Source of the DNA: Flavobacterium glaciei
Lineage (GTDB): Bacteria > Bacteroidota > Bacteroidia > Flavobacteriales > Flavobacteriaceae
Assembly (NCBI RefSeq): GCF_003350545.1
Contig: NZ_QQBA01000001.1
Location: 201,489 to 265,488, forward strand
Direction of reading: 5' to 3'
Length of the DNA: 64,000 nucleotides
Notes under the pieces: generated by a model
Database searches by the model: none
Seen by the model: the letters and a program-made list of their open reading frames with translations, nothing else
Told to the model about the DNA's origin: nothing
In this document: one piece after another, positions 45,215 to 53,943 of the stretch
Numbering within the stretch: the first letter of the stretch is position 1
How the letters are laid out: each line of letters starts with the position of its first letter
Translations under genes and position numbers: made by a program

Positions 45215-46207
45215 TTATTTCGGCTTATTAATCCACAAACTCCACCACCCCATAGTTCTTCCCAAGGCTTCGGTTAAGGCTTCTTTTTTATTGTTTGTAG
45301 TAAGAACATTACCATACCGAATTCCCGTTAAAAGCAAAGTAATAGCATGCCATTTCAACCTATGTATTAAAGCAGGTCGAGGGTTTTTAGTACGCCATAC
45401 ATACCATCCGTTGCGCACCACCATTTTCCCGTATTGATATTTATTAGGTCTGCCTTCAGTATCGTGATAATGGTACAAAGTTGCAGCAGTATTCAAATAT
45501 AATTTACCCGTTTTAGCAACTCTCAAAGTAAAGTCTGCATCTTCATACAAGCCATAACCTTCAAAATAAGTCGAAAAATGAAGCGTGTCAAATACTTTTT
45601 TTCTAAATGAAGAGACTCCTCCCATCAACATTTCCACTTCATACGTTTTACCATTTGGCGGTAAAAAACCCACACTACGCCCATGAGAATACAGTGATGA
45701 ATATCCTGGAGGACAATCACTGTCTAATCCTAATTTTTTACGAAGGATAAAACGACTACCGTCCTTTTGCTTCCATCCGTCGAAATAAAATTCTTGAATA
45801 GTTGGCCGATAATTAGGTCCTACAAATTGAAATTTATTCTCATTGCAAATGTAACCTCCCACACCCAACGCTTGAGGATTATCATTGTAGGTTTTGAGAA
45901 TTTGTTCAAAATAATCTTTTTCTAAAACAGTATCATCGTCTAAAAAAAACACTATTTCGATGGCATCACTTACTTTCGCCACACCATAATTGCGCTGTTT
46001 TGTAAGACCTCTATGCTCAGGAGAAACTAAATAATAGTGTAGGTTTTTAAAAGGATTTTGATTCAAAACTGTTTTAGTATCTTGATTCAAAGAACCATCA
46101 ACAATTATAATTTCTTCTGGATAAACCGTTTGCCCTACAACAGATTGCAATAATTGCAAAACTGGTTTTGGACGCATATAAGTACATATAATCAGAGCAA
46201 ATTTCAT
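45215..46207 (-). CDS. Glycosyltransferase family 2
   Basis: A 330-residue GT-A enzyme with 'FALIICTYMRPKPVLQLLQS', the acidic 'EIVFFLDDDTVLEKDYFEQI' metal-binding segment and a later 'YEDADFTLRVAKTGKL' acceptor motif. The C-terminus is basic and aromatic. The start directly abuts the stop of the exostosin-like gene upstream. Confidence 0.9.
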   Translation of the reverse strand: MKFALIICTYMRPKPVLQLLQSVVGQTVYPEEIIIVDGSLNQDTKTVLNQNPFKNLHYYLVSPEHRGLTKQRNYGVAKVSDAIEIVFFLDDDTVLEKDYFEQILKTYNDNPQALGVGGYICNENKFQFVGPNYRPTIQEFYFDGWKQKDGSRFILRKKLGLDSDCPPGYSSLYSHGRSVGFLPPNGKTYEVEMLMGGVSSFRKKVFDTLHFSTYFEGYGLYEDADFTLRVAKTGKLYLNTAATLYHYHDTEGRPNKYQYGKMVVRNGWYVWRTKNPRPALIHRLKWHAITLLLTGIRYGNVLTTNNKKEALTEALGRTMGWWSLWINKPK

Positions 46208-47227
46208 TTATATTTTTTCGTTAAAAAGAGTAGAAAGCGTAATAAAATACGATTCTCTATTCAATAATTGAAGCCACAAATTACGGTTATTAACCTGCAT
46301 CTTTTCAAAATTTTCAGCAGTTGTTTTTTGATGAAAAGCAATTAATGCTTCACAAATGTTTGTATCAGAAGCACGAATACAATGCGCTTCCCAATCGACA
46401 ATCCCTTCCAAAGGTAATCTAAAATCAGTATCTATAACAAAAGGAATCCTTCCCATGGCAAGGGTTTCATAAAATCGCACAGAATAGTTACCAGCACCTC
46501 TAAGACAAAATGTGTAGGGGTTTGCAGCTATATTTTTAAAAAAATCCTGAGTTGTTTTCTGTTTATCTTGTGCTGTTTTTACTCCGGCTCGGTATTGCTT
46601 TCTAAAAATAAAATCAGTTTCAATTTGATTGTTTTTTTGCAATAAAGACAAATACTTGTAGCGTTTTATACTGGAAGGATAAAAAGCCTGATAATCAGTA
46701 AAGAGCACTTTGGTCAGTCGCTTGTAATTGTGTAGTAAAAAAACTAATATTTCTTTAATCCATTTAGTCCACGAGTTACTGGCGTGACCTACAAAACCAA
46801 TTTTAGGGAGAGCTTCTTTGGATATGGGTTGAAATTGGTTCTGAATAGTAGCATAAGGATCTTCAATAAAGGAAGGCAAAATAAAGGTGTTGGCATCAAA
46901 TTTTGAATTAAAACCACTTAATCTAAAAGTATAAACCGCTTTATTTAAAGTCAATCCATAATCTCCTGCAGTATATACCCATACTTTTTTATGCAATGCA
47001 ATAGCTTTGTCTAGATAATCAAAAAGCCATTTTTGTTGTTTTTTTTGAAAATATTCACTGATATCTAAAGGCACAATCACTACCTCAGCCTCCTCCATTT
47101 GGGTCATTAATTCATATCGTTCCAAAAGACGATGATTTTTAGTATAACACAAATCAAACAACAACGGAAAAACACAACGTCGGTTTTCCGGTGTTAAAAA
47201 GAGTTGGTCTGTATAAATTTTTAGCAT
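46208..47227 (-). CDS. Exostosin-family glycosyltransferase-like protein
   Basis: A 339-residue soluble protein. It opens 'MLKIYTDQLFLTPENRRCVF'. The C-terminal 'FCLRGAGNYSVRFYETLAMG' followed by 'RIPFVIDTDFRLPLEGIVDW' is the donor-binding signature of exostosin/GT47-like bacterial enzymes. It probably adds a uronic acid or related sugar (family knowledge; the precise sugar is unknown). Confidence 0.78.
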   Translation of the reverse strand: MLKIYTDQLFLTPENRRCVFPLLFDLCYTKNHRLLERYELMTQMEEAEVVIVPLDISEYFQKKQQKWLFDYLDKAIALHKKVWVYTAGDYGLTLNKAVYTFRLSGFNSKFDANTFILPSFIEDPYATIQNQFQPISKEALPKIGFVGHASNSWTKWIKEILVFLLHNYKRLTKVLFTDYQAFYPSSIKRYKYLSLLQKNNQIETDFIFRKQYRAGVKTAQDKQKTTQDFFKNIAANPYTFCLRGAGNYSVRFYETLAMGRIPFVIDTDFRLPLEGIVDWEAHCIRASDTNICEALIAFHQKTTAENFEKMQVNNRNLWLQLLNRESYFITLSTLFNEKI

Positions 47228-47230
47228 TTA

Positions 47231-48019
47231 TTATTTTCTAAAATTTTTATAGGTTACCAATCCCCTTTTAGATTTACTATAAAGGATACACTCCAAATAA
47301 AGTCTGAATGCTCTGGCTATTTTAACCCATTTTTTATTAAAATTATATTCTTTATTTGCAGTTATGCTTTCGTTTACTAAAACTGATTGGCTTCCCTCTA
47401 TTGTTGATGCCAAACGTTGATTTGTTATCCCGATTTTAGCATTCGATTTAAGTATTCGAATTGCATATTCAGTTTCACCATACCTCCCGGAAGTTTGTTC
47501 TAAATAAGTACCAAATCGATCATAAAAACTTTTTTTGGTTACGAAAGGATGATCACTGTATTGATAATAATTCTGTAAAAAATTCTGGAATGAAAATTTT
47601 GGAATCAAAGAAACAGCATTTGATAATGGAAATAATTTATTAAATGCAAAATTTGATGTAAATCGAATCAAATCAACTTTTCCCTGCTGCAATAAATCCA
47701 AGCATTCTGGCAAAACATGGCTTAATTGTGGAGACAAAAGAAAATCTTCTTGACAATAAATAATGTAGTCACCCTGACATGCTTTAATACCTTTATTAAT
47801 ATTAGCCGCTAGTCCCTGATTTGTTTGGGAAACAAGCAACTTATCTATTGAGAAATTTTTAATTGTTTTTAAGTGTTCTTTTTGGCTCGCATCGTCACAG
47901 ACAACAATCTCTGAATTTGATATATTCAAGCTTTTAATAGCTGTTAAACATTGTAACAAATCATCGGGTCTATTGTAATGTGTAATGAGAAAACTGATTT
48001 GTTTATTACTAATTTCCAT
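47231..48019 (-). CDS. Glycosyltransferase family 2
   Basis: A 262-residue compact GT-A enzyme. 'ISFLITHYNRPDDLLQCL' and 'IVVCDDASQKEHLKTI' give the nucleotide-binding fold, and 'GDYIIYCQEDFLLSPQL' holds an E-D pair in place of the usual DxD. It is separated by 3 nt from its neighbours on both sides, so probably co-translated with them. Confidence 0.87.
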   Translation of the reverse strand: MEISNKQISFLITHYNRPDDLLQCLTAIKSLNISNSEIVVCDDASQKEHLKTIKNFSIDKLLVSQTNQGLAANINKGIKACQGDYIIYCQEDFLLSPQLSHVLPECLDLLQQGKVDLIRFTSNFAFNKLFPLSNAVSLIPKFSFQNFLQNYYQYSDHPFVTKKSFYDRFGTYLEQTSGRYGETEYAIRILKSNAKIGITNQRLASTIEGSQSVLVNESITANKEYNFNKKWVKIARAFRLYLECILYSKSKRGLVTYKNFRK

Positions 48020-48022
48020 TCG

Positions 48023-49555
48023 TTATAATTTAGTAGCCCAATAGTGACTCTTATTCCATTTTTTTTCAAAATTGTTTAAAAATGCCGGATAATTCAAAAG
48101 AGATTCCTTTTTTAGTAATTTAAAAAAAGACACTAATTTGTAGCACTGAAGTTGTTGTAGTGTATAATGCTTCAAAAAAACATACATAATAGTAGGTGAT
48201 GGTTTAGGTTGCATTTTTTCATCATCCCATAATTGTTTTACTTTGATTCTAAAACCGCCCATAGGAGCTTTGAGATGCAAAATACGTATTTCTGGGAAAT
48301 AAATAACATCAAATCCGCTGTTGCGCAATTGCATTCCAAAATCAATATCCTCACCATAACCAAACTCTAAGGCCATATTAAAAGAGACGGTCGCCAAACA
48401 ACTCGCCTTTACAAAACTATTTCCAGATCCAAATATTCCAGACTGATTCGTAATACTGTAGCGTTGCGGTTCATTTTTTTGAAGGTAAGCCGTTGTTAGT
48501 GCAGAAACTCCATATTGATCTACTTTATGTAAAAATGTTTCTAATAGTTTTTCGTCAAAACGATTATCATCATCATTCAAGAATACCCACTCACTTTCTA
48601 CTTGGCTTAAAGCCAAATTACGGGCATTACAAGCACCAGCCTGATGGGTAAAAGTATGTTTGATGTTAAAAGGCCAAGTTTGATTTGTCAAAAAATCCAA
48701 TTCAGAAACACTGCCCGGCTGCGGATTTTGTTCTACAATGATTACATGAACGGGCAAATGGGTTTGTTGTGACAAATCATGCAAAACGTCATATAAATAA
48801 TTTTTCCGACCTATGGTTGGTATAATAACATCAATTGTTTTTTTATCTGCAACCGTCAAATTAGTTTGAACTGGAATACCATCTAAACTCAATTCACTTT
48901 TCTTTCTGTTTTTAAAAAACAACGAAAAAAGTAATGGTAATAGTGGAAATCGTTTTTCAAAAACAAGTAAATTCAAAAACAACAATACAATCCAGCGTTT
49001 TTTATAATGCTGTTTTACAAATCGAAATAAAGCAAATAAATTGGCTTTTACAGGAGGTATTTGTGATACATTTTTTAACAATAATTGAGGTTCTGAATAA
49101 CACAATAGACCCAAAATCATTCCTACCTTAGACAATGAGTTTAAAAAATAATCAAAATTAGTGTCTGCTTTTATAGTATCTCCAATCATTTTTAGTACTG
49201 AAGCATGAATCACTCCAACATCACTGCTCATTAACCAAGTAGGATACCTACACTTTTTATTGACTTTAATAAAAGGAGATTCTTCAACATAGCCAATTCC
49301 GTTTCCTAAAAAACTAGAAGGAGAAACACCGTAAGAAAGCATCATTTTATTATGATGAAAAAGCTTTGCAATACCATCAATATTCAAACTATTTTCCAGC
49401 AATTGATGACACCATACGATAGGCTCTAGGGGAAATTGACGAGACAGTGTCATAAGTACTGAAGCAATGCTCAAATGCTCCTCAACAGCAACTGATTCAT
49501 TATGATTCGACACAACTTTAGCTACACGGTTATTATGATGGTACACTACAATCAC
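48023..49555 (-). CDS. Two-part glycosyltransferase (GT2 with extra N-terminal domain)
   Basis: A 510-residue protein. Residues from about 237 form a GT-A domain (TIDVIIPTIGRKNYLYDVLH, 'SEWVFLNDDDNRFDEKLLE', 'FGYGEDIDFGMQLRNSGF'). The first ~220 residues are a separate domain of unclear type. It has repeated hydrophobic segments around 120-160 and 195-215 but no clear signal peptide, and might be a partner or acceptor domain. The gene overlaps its upstream neighbour by 4 nt. Confidence 0.82.
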   Translation of the reverse strand: MIVVYHHNNRVAKVVSNHNESVAVEEHLSIASVLMTLSRQFPLEPIVWCHQLLENSLNIDGIAKLFHHNKMMLSYGVSPSSFLGNGIGYVEESPFIKVNKKCRYPTWLMSSDVGVIHASVLKMIGDTIKADTNFDYFLNSLSKVGMILGLLCYSEPQLLLKNVSQIPPVKANLFALFRFVKQHYKKRWIVLLFLNLLVFEKRFPLLPLLFSLFFKNRKKSELSLDGIPVQTNLTVADKKTIDVIIPTIGRKNYLYDVLHDLSQQTHLPVHVIIVEQNPQPGSVSELDFLTNQTWPFNIKHTFTHQAGACNARNLALSQVESEWVFLNDDDNRFDEKLLETFLHKVDQYGVSALTTAYLQKNEPQRYSITNQSGIFGSGNSFVKASCLATVSFNMALEFGYGEDIDFGMQLRNSGFDVIYFPEIRILHLKAPMGGFRIKVKQLWDDEKMQPKPSPTIMYVFLKHYTLQQLQCYKLVSFFKLLKKESLLNYPAFLNNFEKKWNKSHYWATKL

Positions 49556-50703
49556 GATTTGCCAATTATAGATTGATAAAAAAGAATATTCTGTTCTGCT
49601 ATTTTTTCAATATCAAAAACAGCTTCCACACGTTTTCGGGCATTTCCTCCCATTGTCAGACAAAGATTAGTATCCACTAATAACTCTAGTATTCTATCAG
49701 CGTAAAGCGTATGATCTTGTGGATGAACCAGAAAACCACTTTCACCATCGACAATCAATTCCTGTGCCCAACCAATATTAGTATTAACTACAGGCTTTTG
49801 TAACGCCATTGATTCTATAGTCACCATCCCTAAAGTTTCTGCAAAGCTGGGAAAGATACAAACGTGTGCTTGTTTGATGTAGTTTTGAATATCCTGATAA
49901 GGTATTTTTCCGAGGTAACTTACTTTTTCTAAATCATGGGGATCAAATTCTTTTTGAAGCAGTTGCCAGGTCGAATGACTGCCAGTTTGTACATCCGAAG
50001 AATCTCCACCAATTAAAATTAGCTTTGCATCTGGAAATTGCATTCTAACTTTTTTAAAAATTTCGGGTAGTTCAAACACGCCTTTCTTGCGTATAATTGT
50101 CCCTATGTACAACAACAATCCCTTTTCGAAATGTTTAGGATTTGGATTTTCAAAAAGACTCAATTCCAGTCCATAATGAATGGTTTGTACCCGTTTATTT
50201 TTGATCCCGAATAATTCCTTAGAGACGTTTCCAGCATACGTAGTAGGTGCAATAAAAGCCTTGGCTTTTTTAGTTGCCAATTTTTCAAACCAAAAATTCT
50301 TTGCTTTTTGATGTCGTTTTTCGATATGGCAAAAATAAGTATCGCTACCATGAAACCGAATCACCAATGGCGCTTTTAAATGCATAAATGCAGTTATTCC
50401 AGTCCAATCCGGTGCTTCTACAGCATCAATTTGTTCATACAGGATGTATTTATTTAAATAATTCTGGAGGTACTTTCGATGAAAATACCAACCCATGAAT
50501 TTGTATTTTCTGTTTTTGATCAAATGAATGGTTATTCCCTGCTCGATAAGCACCGCATCTTCTTGCTGCCCATATACAAATACTGACACTTTGATTTTTT
50601 CATTGGACAAAGCAACCACTAAATTCTTTATGCTAGTGCCTATACCAGCAGCGTGAGCTACTCTTTCGTGTGGATATTCCGGAGTTAGAAAAGCAATGTG
50701 CAT
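49552..50703 (-). CDS. Glycosyltransferase family 4
   Basis: A 383-residue GT-B enzyme: opening 'HIAFLTPEYPHERVAHAAGI', donor-domain 'LLYIGTIIRKKGVFELPEIF', 'ICIFPSFAETLGMVTIESMA'-like motif (E-x7-E) and 'DGESGFLVHPQDH'. It belongs to the same coupled series. Confidence 0.9.
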   Translation of the reverse strand: MHIAFLTPEYPHERVAHAAGIGTSIKNLVVALSNEKIKVSVFVYGQQEDAVLIEQGITIHLIKNRKYKFMGWYFHRKYLQNYLNKYILYEQIDAVEAPDWTGITAFMHLKAPLVIRFHGSDTYFCHIEKRHQKAKNFWFEKLATKKAKAFIAPTTYAGNVSKELFGIKNKRVQTIHYGLELSLFENPNPKHFEKGLLLYIGTIIRKKGVFELPEIFKKVRMQFPDAKLILIGGDSSDVQTGSHSTWQLLQKEFDPHDLEKVSYLGKIPYQDIQNYIKQAHVCIFPSFAETLGMVTIESMALQKPVVNTNIGWAQELIVDGESGFLVHPQDHTLYADRILELLVDTNLCLTMGGNARKRVEAVFDIEKIAEQNILFYQSIIGKS

Positions 50704-50720
50704 AGTGTCCTTGATTACAA

Positions 50721-51497
50721 TTATTGATTGAATTTTACATATACATCACCAAATTGAGTATTTAAAAATGCATTAGTGTTAACAACCTCCAATAATTCAT
50801 TAAAATCAACCCATTGTGGCAAAGCAAACTCTGTATTTTCTGTTATACAATAATTGAATAAAACATTTGAATTAGACAAATTATTTAAATAACGCAAACA
50901 ATCAACTAACGCTTCTTTTCTTTCCGGGACGGTATATTCTAACGATAGTACATTCACCTTTTGAGAAAGACCTTTTAATACCTCTAATTCAAAACCCTCA
51001 ACATCAATTTTAATAAAATCTGGTTTCCCGTATGTTTCAATCAATGAGTCTAAAGTAATCATTTCAATTTTCCGAGTTTTGTCCCAATTAATCTTTTTAA
51101 ATCTTCCACTTTTTTTAGTAGAATCAATCCAGTCCTTTGAAAATGAAGATAGAATATTAGCATTAGTAGAAATATACATCAGTTGAGTTTTATTTTCCTC
51201 ACCAACTCCATTTTGAAGTATTGTTATTTTTTTTCCATATTTTTTTCTTAAATATCGAACACATTCTATCTGTGGTTCGATTGCTATAATTTTGATATTA
51301 TCATTTACTAAAGGTTCAATTCTGTTGCCATAATTTGCGCCAATATCAAAAAAAACACTACCCGGCTTAAGGAATTGATTATAAAAAATTCGTCTTTGCT
51401 CAATAAGAATCTTTTCATTTGAACTTACAAACCATGACTTAACAAATTTTATATTATTTACACCAAATAGATTTTTAATTATATTCTTGATATTCAT
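50721..51497 (-). CDS. FkbM family methyltransferase
   Basis: A 258-residue SAM-dependent methyltransferase: 'GSVFFDIGANYGNRIEPLV' (SAM loop), 'IIAIEPQIECVRYLRKKYGK', and the family mark 'PDFIKIDVEGFELEVLKGLS'. FkbM enzymes O-methylate sugars or polyketides, so here it probably decorates the polysaccharide. It lies 17 nt upstream of the glycosyltransferase gene at 49552. Confidence 0.9.
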   Translation of the reverse strand: MNIKNIIKNLFGVNNIKFVKSWFVSSNEKILIEQRRIFYNQFLKPGSVFFDIGANYGNRIEPLVNDNIKIIAIEPQIECVRYLRKKYGKKITILQNGVGEENKTQLMYISTNANILSSFSKDWIDSTKKSGRFKKINWDKTRKIEMITLDSLIETYGKPDFIKIDVEGFELEVLKGLSQKVNVLSLEYTVPERKEALVDCLRYLNNLSNSNVLFNYCITENTEFALPQWVDFNELLEVVNTNAFLNTQFGDVYVKFNQ

Positions 51498-51625
51498 ACT
51501 TTTTTACTTTTTAAATTGTGATTCTATATTATTGAAATAATCCAAGAATCCAAAGATTCTATACCAAGTTTTCTAATTTTCATATCTTTACAAGAATTGT
51601 ATTTCTTTCCTTTTCACACTCTACT

Positions 51626-52501
51626 TTATTTAAAAAAATCATTTAAAATTATTGATGTGAACTTGCGTGCTCCAGCATCATTCATGTGCCCACAAGAAGA
51701 AAAATACTCATCACCCTCAACCGCTTTTTCATAATTGTGAATTTCGGGATACATTTGATGCACTTTCTCAAAATAATCTAATCCTTTAGTATTAGTACAC
51801 ATGGGTGTCATAACGGCTATAAGGTTAATATCATTTATTTTGCAAAGATGCTTTATTTCTTCGTAGTATTTATTATGTAGAGGTTTTAGATTAGTCAAGT
51901 CATTTTTCATATTAGCTTTTGGTTTTTTACCCAATGGATAATAGCCTAAATGATCCAATAACTTAGTTGGTTTTTTTAGAGCATCATTATACATTTCCCT
52001 AAACCCTATTTGAGGTTCGAAGACAATATACCTGTAAAAAGGAAGGTAATAGTTAGTCCAAAAATCAGGTTGTTGTGCAAAATGTGATGCTATAACTTTA
52101 GAATCGTGAATATATGGCATAAATTTAGACGCCACACTTTCAGACTCCTTTTCATTCGACAAGTTCAAATCGGCTTCAAGGATTACATTTTTTATGATAT
52201 ACTTCCGTTCTATCATTAATTTAAGAAACAAAGAGGCTTCAAACAAATGCCCGCCACTCATACCATAATTAAAAGCTTTTAACCCTTTATCCTCAAACAT
52301 TGGTGCAACAAAATGATTATTAGCTCTAGAGGACCCTAAAATAACTACATCATAAACCCTACCTTTTGAATTGTATACATACCCTATTTTCCCTCTATTC
52401 GAAGACTGCAAATACACTTTTGTATAGACAAAATCTAAAACAACCAACACAAGTAAGGTCAGTAGAAGTATTTTTGTTGTAAAAATTAAAAATCGTTTCA
52501 T
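51626..52501 (-). CDS. SGNH-like membrane-anchored protein (O-acetylation partner?)
   Basis: A 291-residue protein with one N-terminal membrane helix (about 5-25) and a periplasmic SGNH-hydrolase-like domain. Block I is G56-S-S58-R (VVILGSSRANN) and a late His (H272) lies in 'SSCGHMNDAGARKF'. The residue three before that His is Ser, where the paralogue at 55958 has Asp (DxxH). This copy may therefore be altered in activity. Its opening and spacing match that paralogue, which is next to an MBOAT acyltransferase. Family members of this architecture (AlgJ/AlgX, PatB-like) move acetyl groups onto polysaccharides. Confidence 0.68.
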   Translation of the reverse strand: MKRFLIFTTKILLLTLLVLVVLDFVYTKVYLQSSNRGKIGYVYNSKGRVYDVVILGSSRANNHFVAPMFEDKGLKAFNYGMSGGHLFEASLFLKLMIERKYIIKNVILEADLNLSNEKESESVASKFMPYIHDSKVIASHFAQQPDFWTNYYLPFYRYIVFEPQIGFREMYNDALKKPTKLLDHLGYYPLGKKPKANMKNDLTNLKPLHNKYYEEIKHLCKINDINLIAVMTPMCTNTKGLDYFEKVHQMYPEIHNYEKAVEGDEYFSSCGHMNDAGARKFTSIILNDFFK

Positions 52502-52559
52502 TGCTGTTATATTCTCTTTTATATTATGGTTTTAAATTCTTAAATATTGCAATGGCTTT

Positions 52560-52610
52560 GTAACATTGAGCGCAGTCTAAACACTCCACTTGATCAGTGA
52601 GTTGCGCTTT
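52560..52610. repeat. 51-nt array unit (leader-type), copy 1
   Basis: It begins with a degenerate left arm (gtaacattgagcgcagtc), continues through 'acttgatcagtgagttgc', and ends exactly where the first full palindromic unit starts (52611). It is the same length as the unit at 52829-52879 and clearly related to it. The tail also matches the DNA between the nuclease gene and the third block (53921-53943). Confidence 0.75.
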
Positions 52611-53545
52611 GTCACGTCGAGCGCAGTCGAGACGCTTATTATTCTAAAACTGATGATTTCCCAAGACAATCTCGTCTTTAGCTAGTTCTGAGCTAATCTC
52701 GACTGTGCTCGATTTGACACCTTACCCATTCTTGTCACGTTAAACGCAGTCGGGACGCTTTTTATTCTAAAACTGATACCGACCTTAGATAATCTCGACT
52801 GCGCTCGATTTGACAACGTACCCTTCTTGTCACGTCGAGCGCAGTATGAAAACTCTACTTGATTATTGAGTTGCACTTTGTCACGTCGAGCGCAGTCGAG
52901 ACGCTTTCTAATCTAAATTAAAATCACCTTGAGACGATCTCGACTTTAGCTAGTTCTGAGATAATCTCGACTACGCTCGATTTGACAACGTACCCTTCTT
53001 GTCACGTCGAGCGCAGTCGAGACGCTTTCTATTATAAAACTAATATCGACCTGATAAAATCTCGACTGCGCTCGATTTGACACCTTACCCTTCTTGTCAC
53101 GTCGAGCGCAGTCGAGACGCTTTTTATTCTAAAACTAATATCGCCCTGATTAAATCTCGACTGCGCTCGATTTGACAACGTACCCTTCTTGTCACGTCGA
53201 GCGCAGTCGAGACGCTTTTTATTCTAAAACTGATATCGTCCTGAGACAATCTCGACTTTAGCTATTTCTGAGATAATCTCGACTGCGCTCGATTTGACAA
53301 CGTACCCATTCTTGTCACGTCGAGCGCAGTCGAGACGCTTTTTAATCTAAAACTGATATGGACCTGTGATAATCTCGACTTTATTCCGTCCTGAGCTAAT
53401 CTCGACTGCGCTCGATTTGACAACGTACCCATTCTTGTCACGTCGAGCGCAGTCGAGACGCTTTTTATTCTAAAACTGACATCGACCTGAGATAATCTCG
53501 ACTACGCTCGATTTAACACCATACCCATTATTGTCACCTCGAGAC
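52611..53545. repeat. Palindromic repeat array, blocks 1-2
   Basis: Tandem units each open with arm A (gtcacgtcgagcgcagtc gagacgc) and close with an inverted arm B (tctcgactgcgctcga tttgacaa). Arm A starts at 52611, 52734, 52829, 52880, 53001, 53096, 53191, 53314 and 53437, with a truncated one at 53533. Spacings are 95-96 or 121-123 nt except for one 51-nt unit. Arms of a unit pair over about 24 bp (tgtca…/…tgaca plus 16 perfect bases, interrupted by cg against tt). The longer units have a ~28-nt internal duplication (ctcgactttagct…). Arm B of one unit also faces arm A of the next as a second, shorter inverted repeat. Confidence 0.93.
52829..52879. repeat. 51-nt array unit (leader-type), copy 2
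   Basis: Arm A broken after gcagt, then 'atgaaaactctacttgat' and 'tattgagttgcacttt', ending at the next full unit (52880). The tail aligns with the sequence upstream of the nuclease gene next to block 3. It has no arm B. Confidence 0.75.
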
Positions 53546-53556
53546 TTTTAATCAAA

Positions 53557-53889
53557 TTATTCATTTACGTCTTCACCATCTGGTTTGTATTTATGATGCG
53601 TTGCATTTCTACATTCTGATAAATTTTGTAATCTGTCAAAATCCCCATCAATTAATGCTTGCTTTTTTAATCTACTCCATTTTTTTAATTTCTTTTCAAA
53701 CTCAATAGCCTGATTAGGATCTGTAAAATCCTGATAAAAAAATAACGTAACAGGTCTTCTACTATGCGTGTAAGCTTCCTGATATTTACCTGCATTATGT
53801 TCCATAATCCTCCTATCAATATTAGAAGTTACTCCAACATAGAGTGAATCATCATTACAAAGAAGAATATATACATAATAGAATTTCAT
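53557..53889 (-). CDS. GIY-YIG nuclease (URI type) inside a palindrome array
   Basis: A 110-residue single-domain GIY-YIG nuclease: 'FYYVYILLC' (Y5/Y7) and Y17-V-G19, then R27 and H31-N32 (DRRIMEHNAG), and metal-binding E65 (AIEFEKKLKKW). A basic helix and the tail 'LQNLSECRNATHHKYKPDG' follow. All catalytic positions expected for this family are present, so it should be active. The gene sits between a truncated array arm (53533) and a full one (53944). Transcription runs away from block 3, from a promoter at the array edge. Possible roles are DNA cleavage at the palindromes, repeat spreading or housekeeping repair. The association with the array is seen; the role is inference. Confidence 0.93.
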   Translation of the reverse strand: MKFYYVYILLCNDDSLYVGVTSNIDRRIMEHNAGKYQEAYTHSRRPVTLFFYQDFTDPNQAIEFEKKLKKWSRLKKQALIDGDFDRLQNLSECRNATHHKYKPDGEDVNE

Positions 53890-53907
53890 ACTCTAATTTT
53901 TTATTAT

Positions 53908-53940
53908 CAAACCTATCTAGACTTGATAATTGATTTGCAA
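53908..53940 (-). promoter_or_regulatory. Promoter of the GIY-YIG gene (TTG-N22-TAGGTTTG)
   Basis: On the minus strand, TTG (53938-53940), 22 nt and TAGGTTTG (53908-53915) match the flavobacterial consensus. The TTG is only 3 nt from the first base of the array arm at 53944, and the region upstream of the -7 box is the same leader sequence found in the two 51-nt units. The predicted 5' UTR is only about a dozen bases. Confidence 0.65.
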
Positions 53941-53943
53941 TTT

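Noticed and set aside
52682-52876. Reading frame inside the array (…SNRAQSRLSKVG…)
   Set aside because: It is a translation of the repeat itself. The same peptide pieces recur at 53913-54122 and 54258-54452, with no start context or family.
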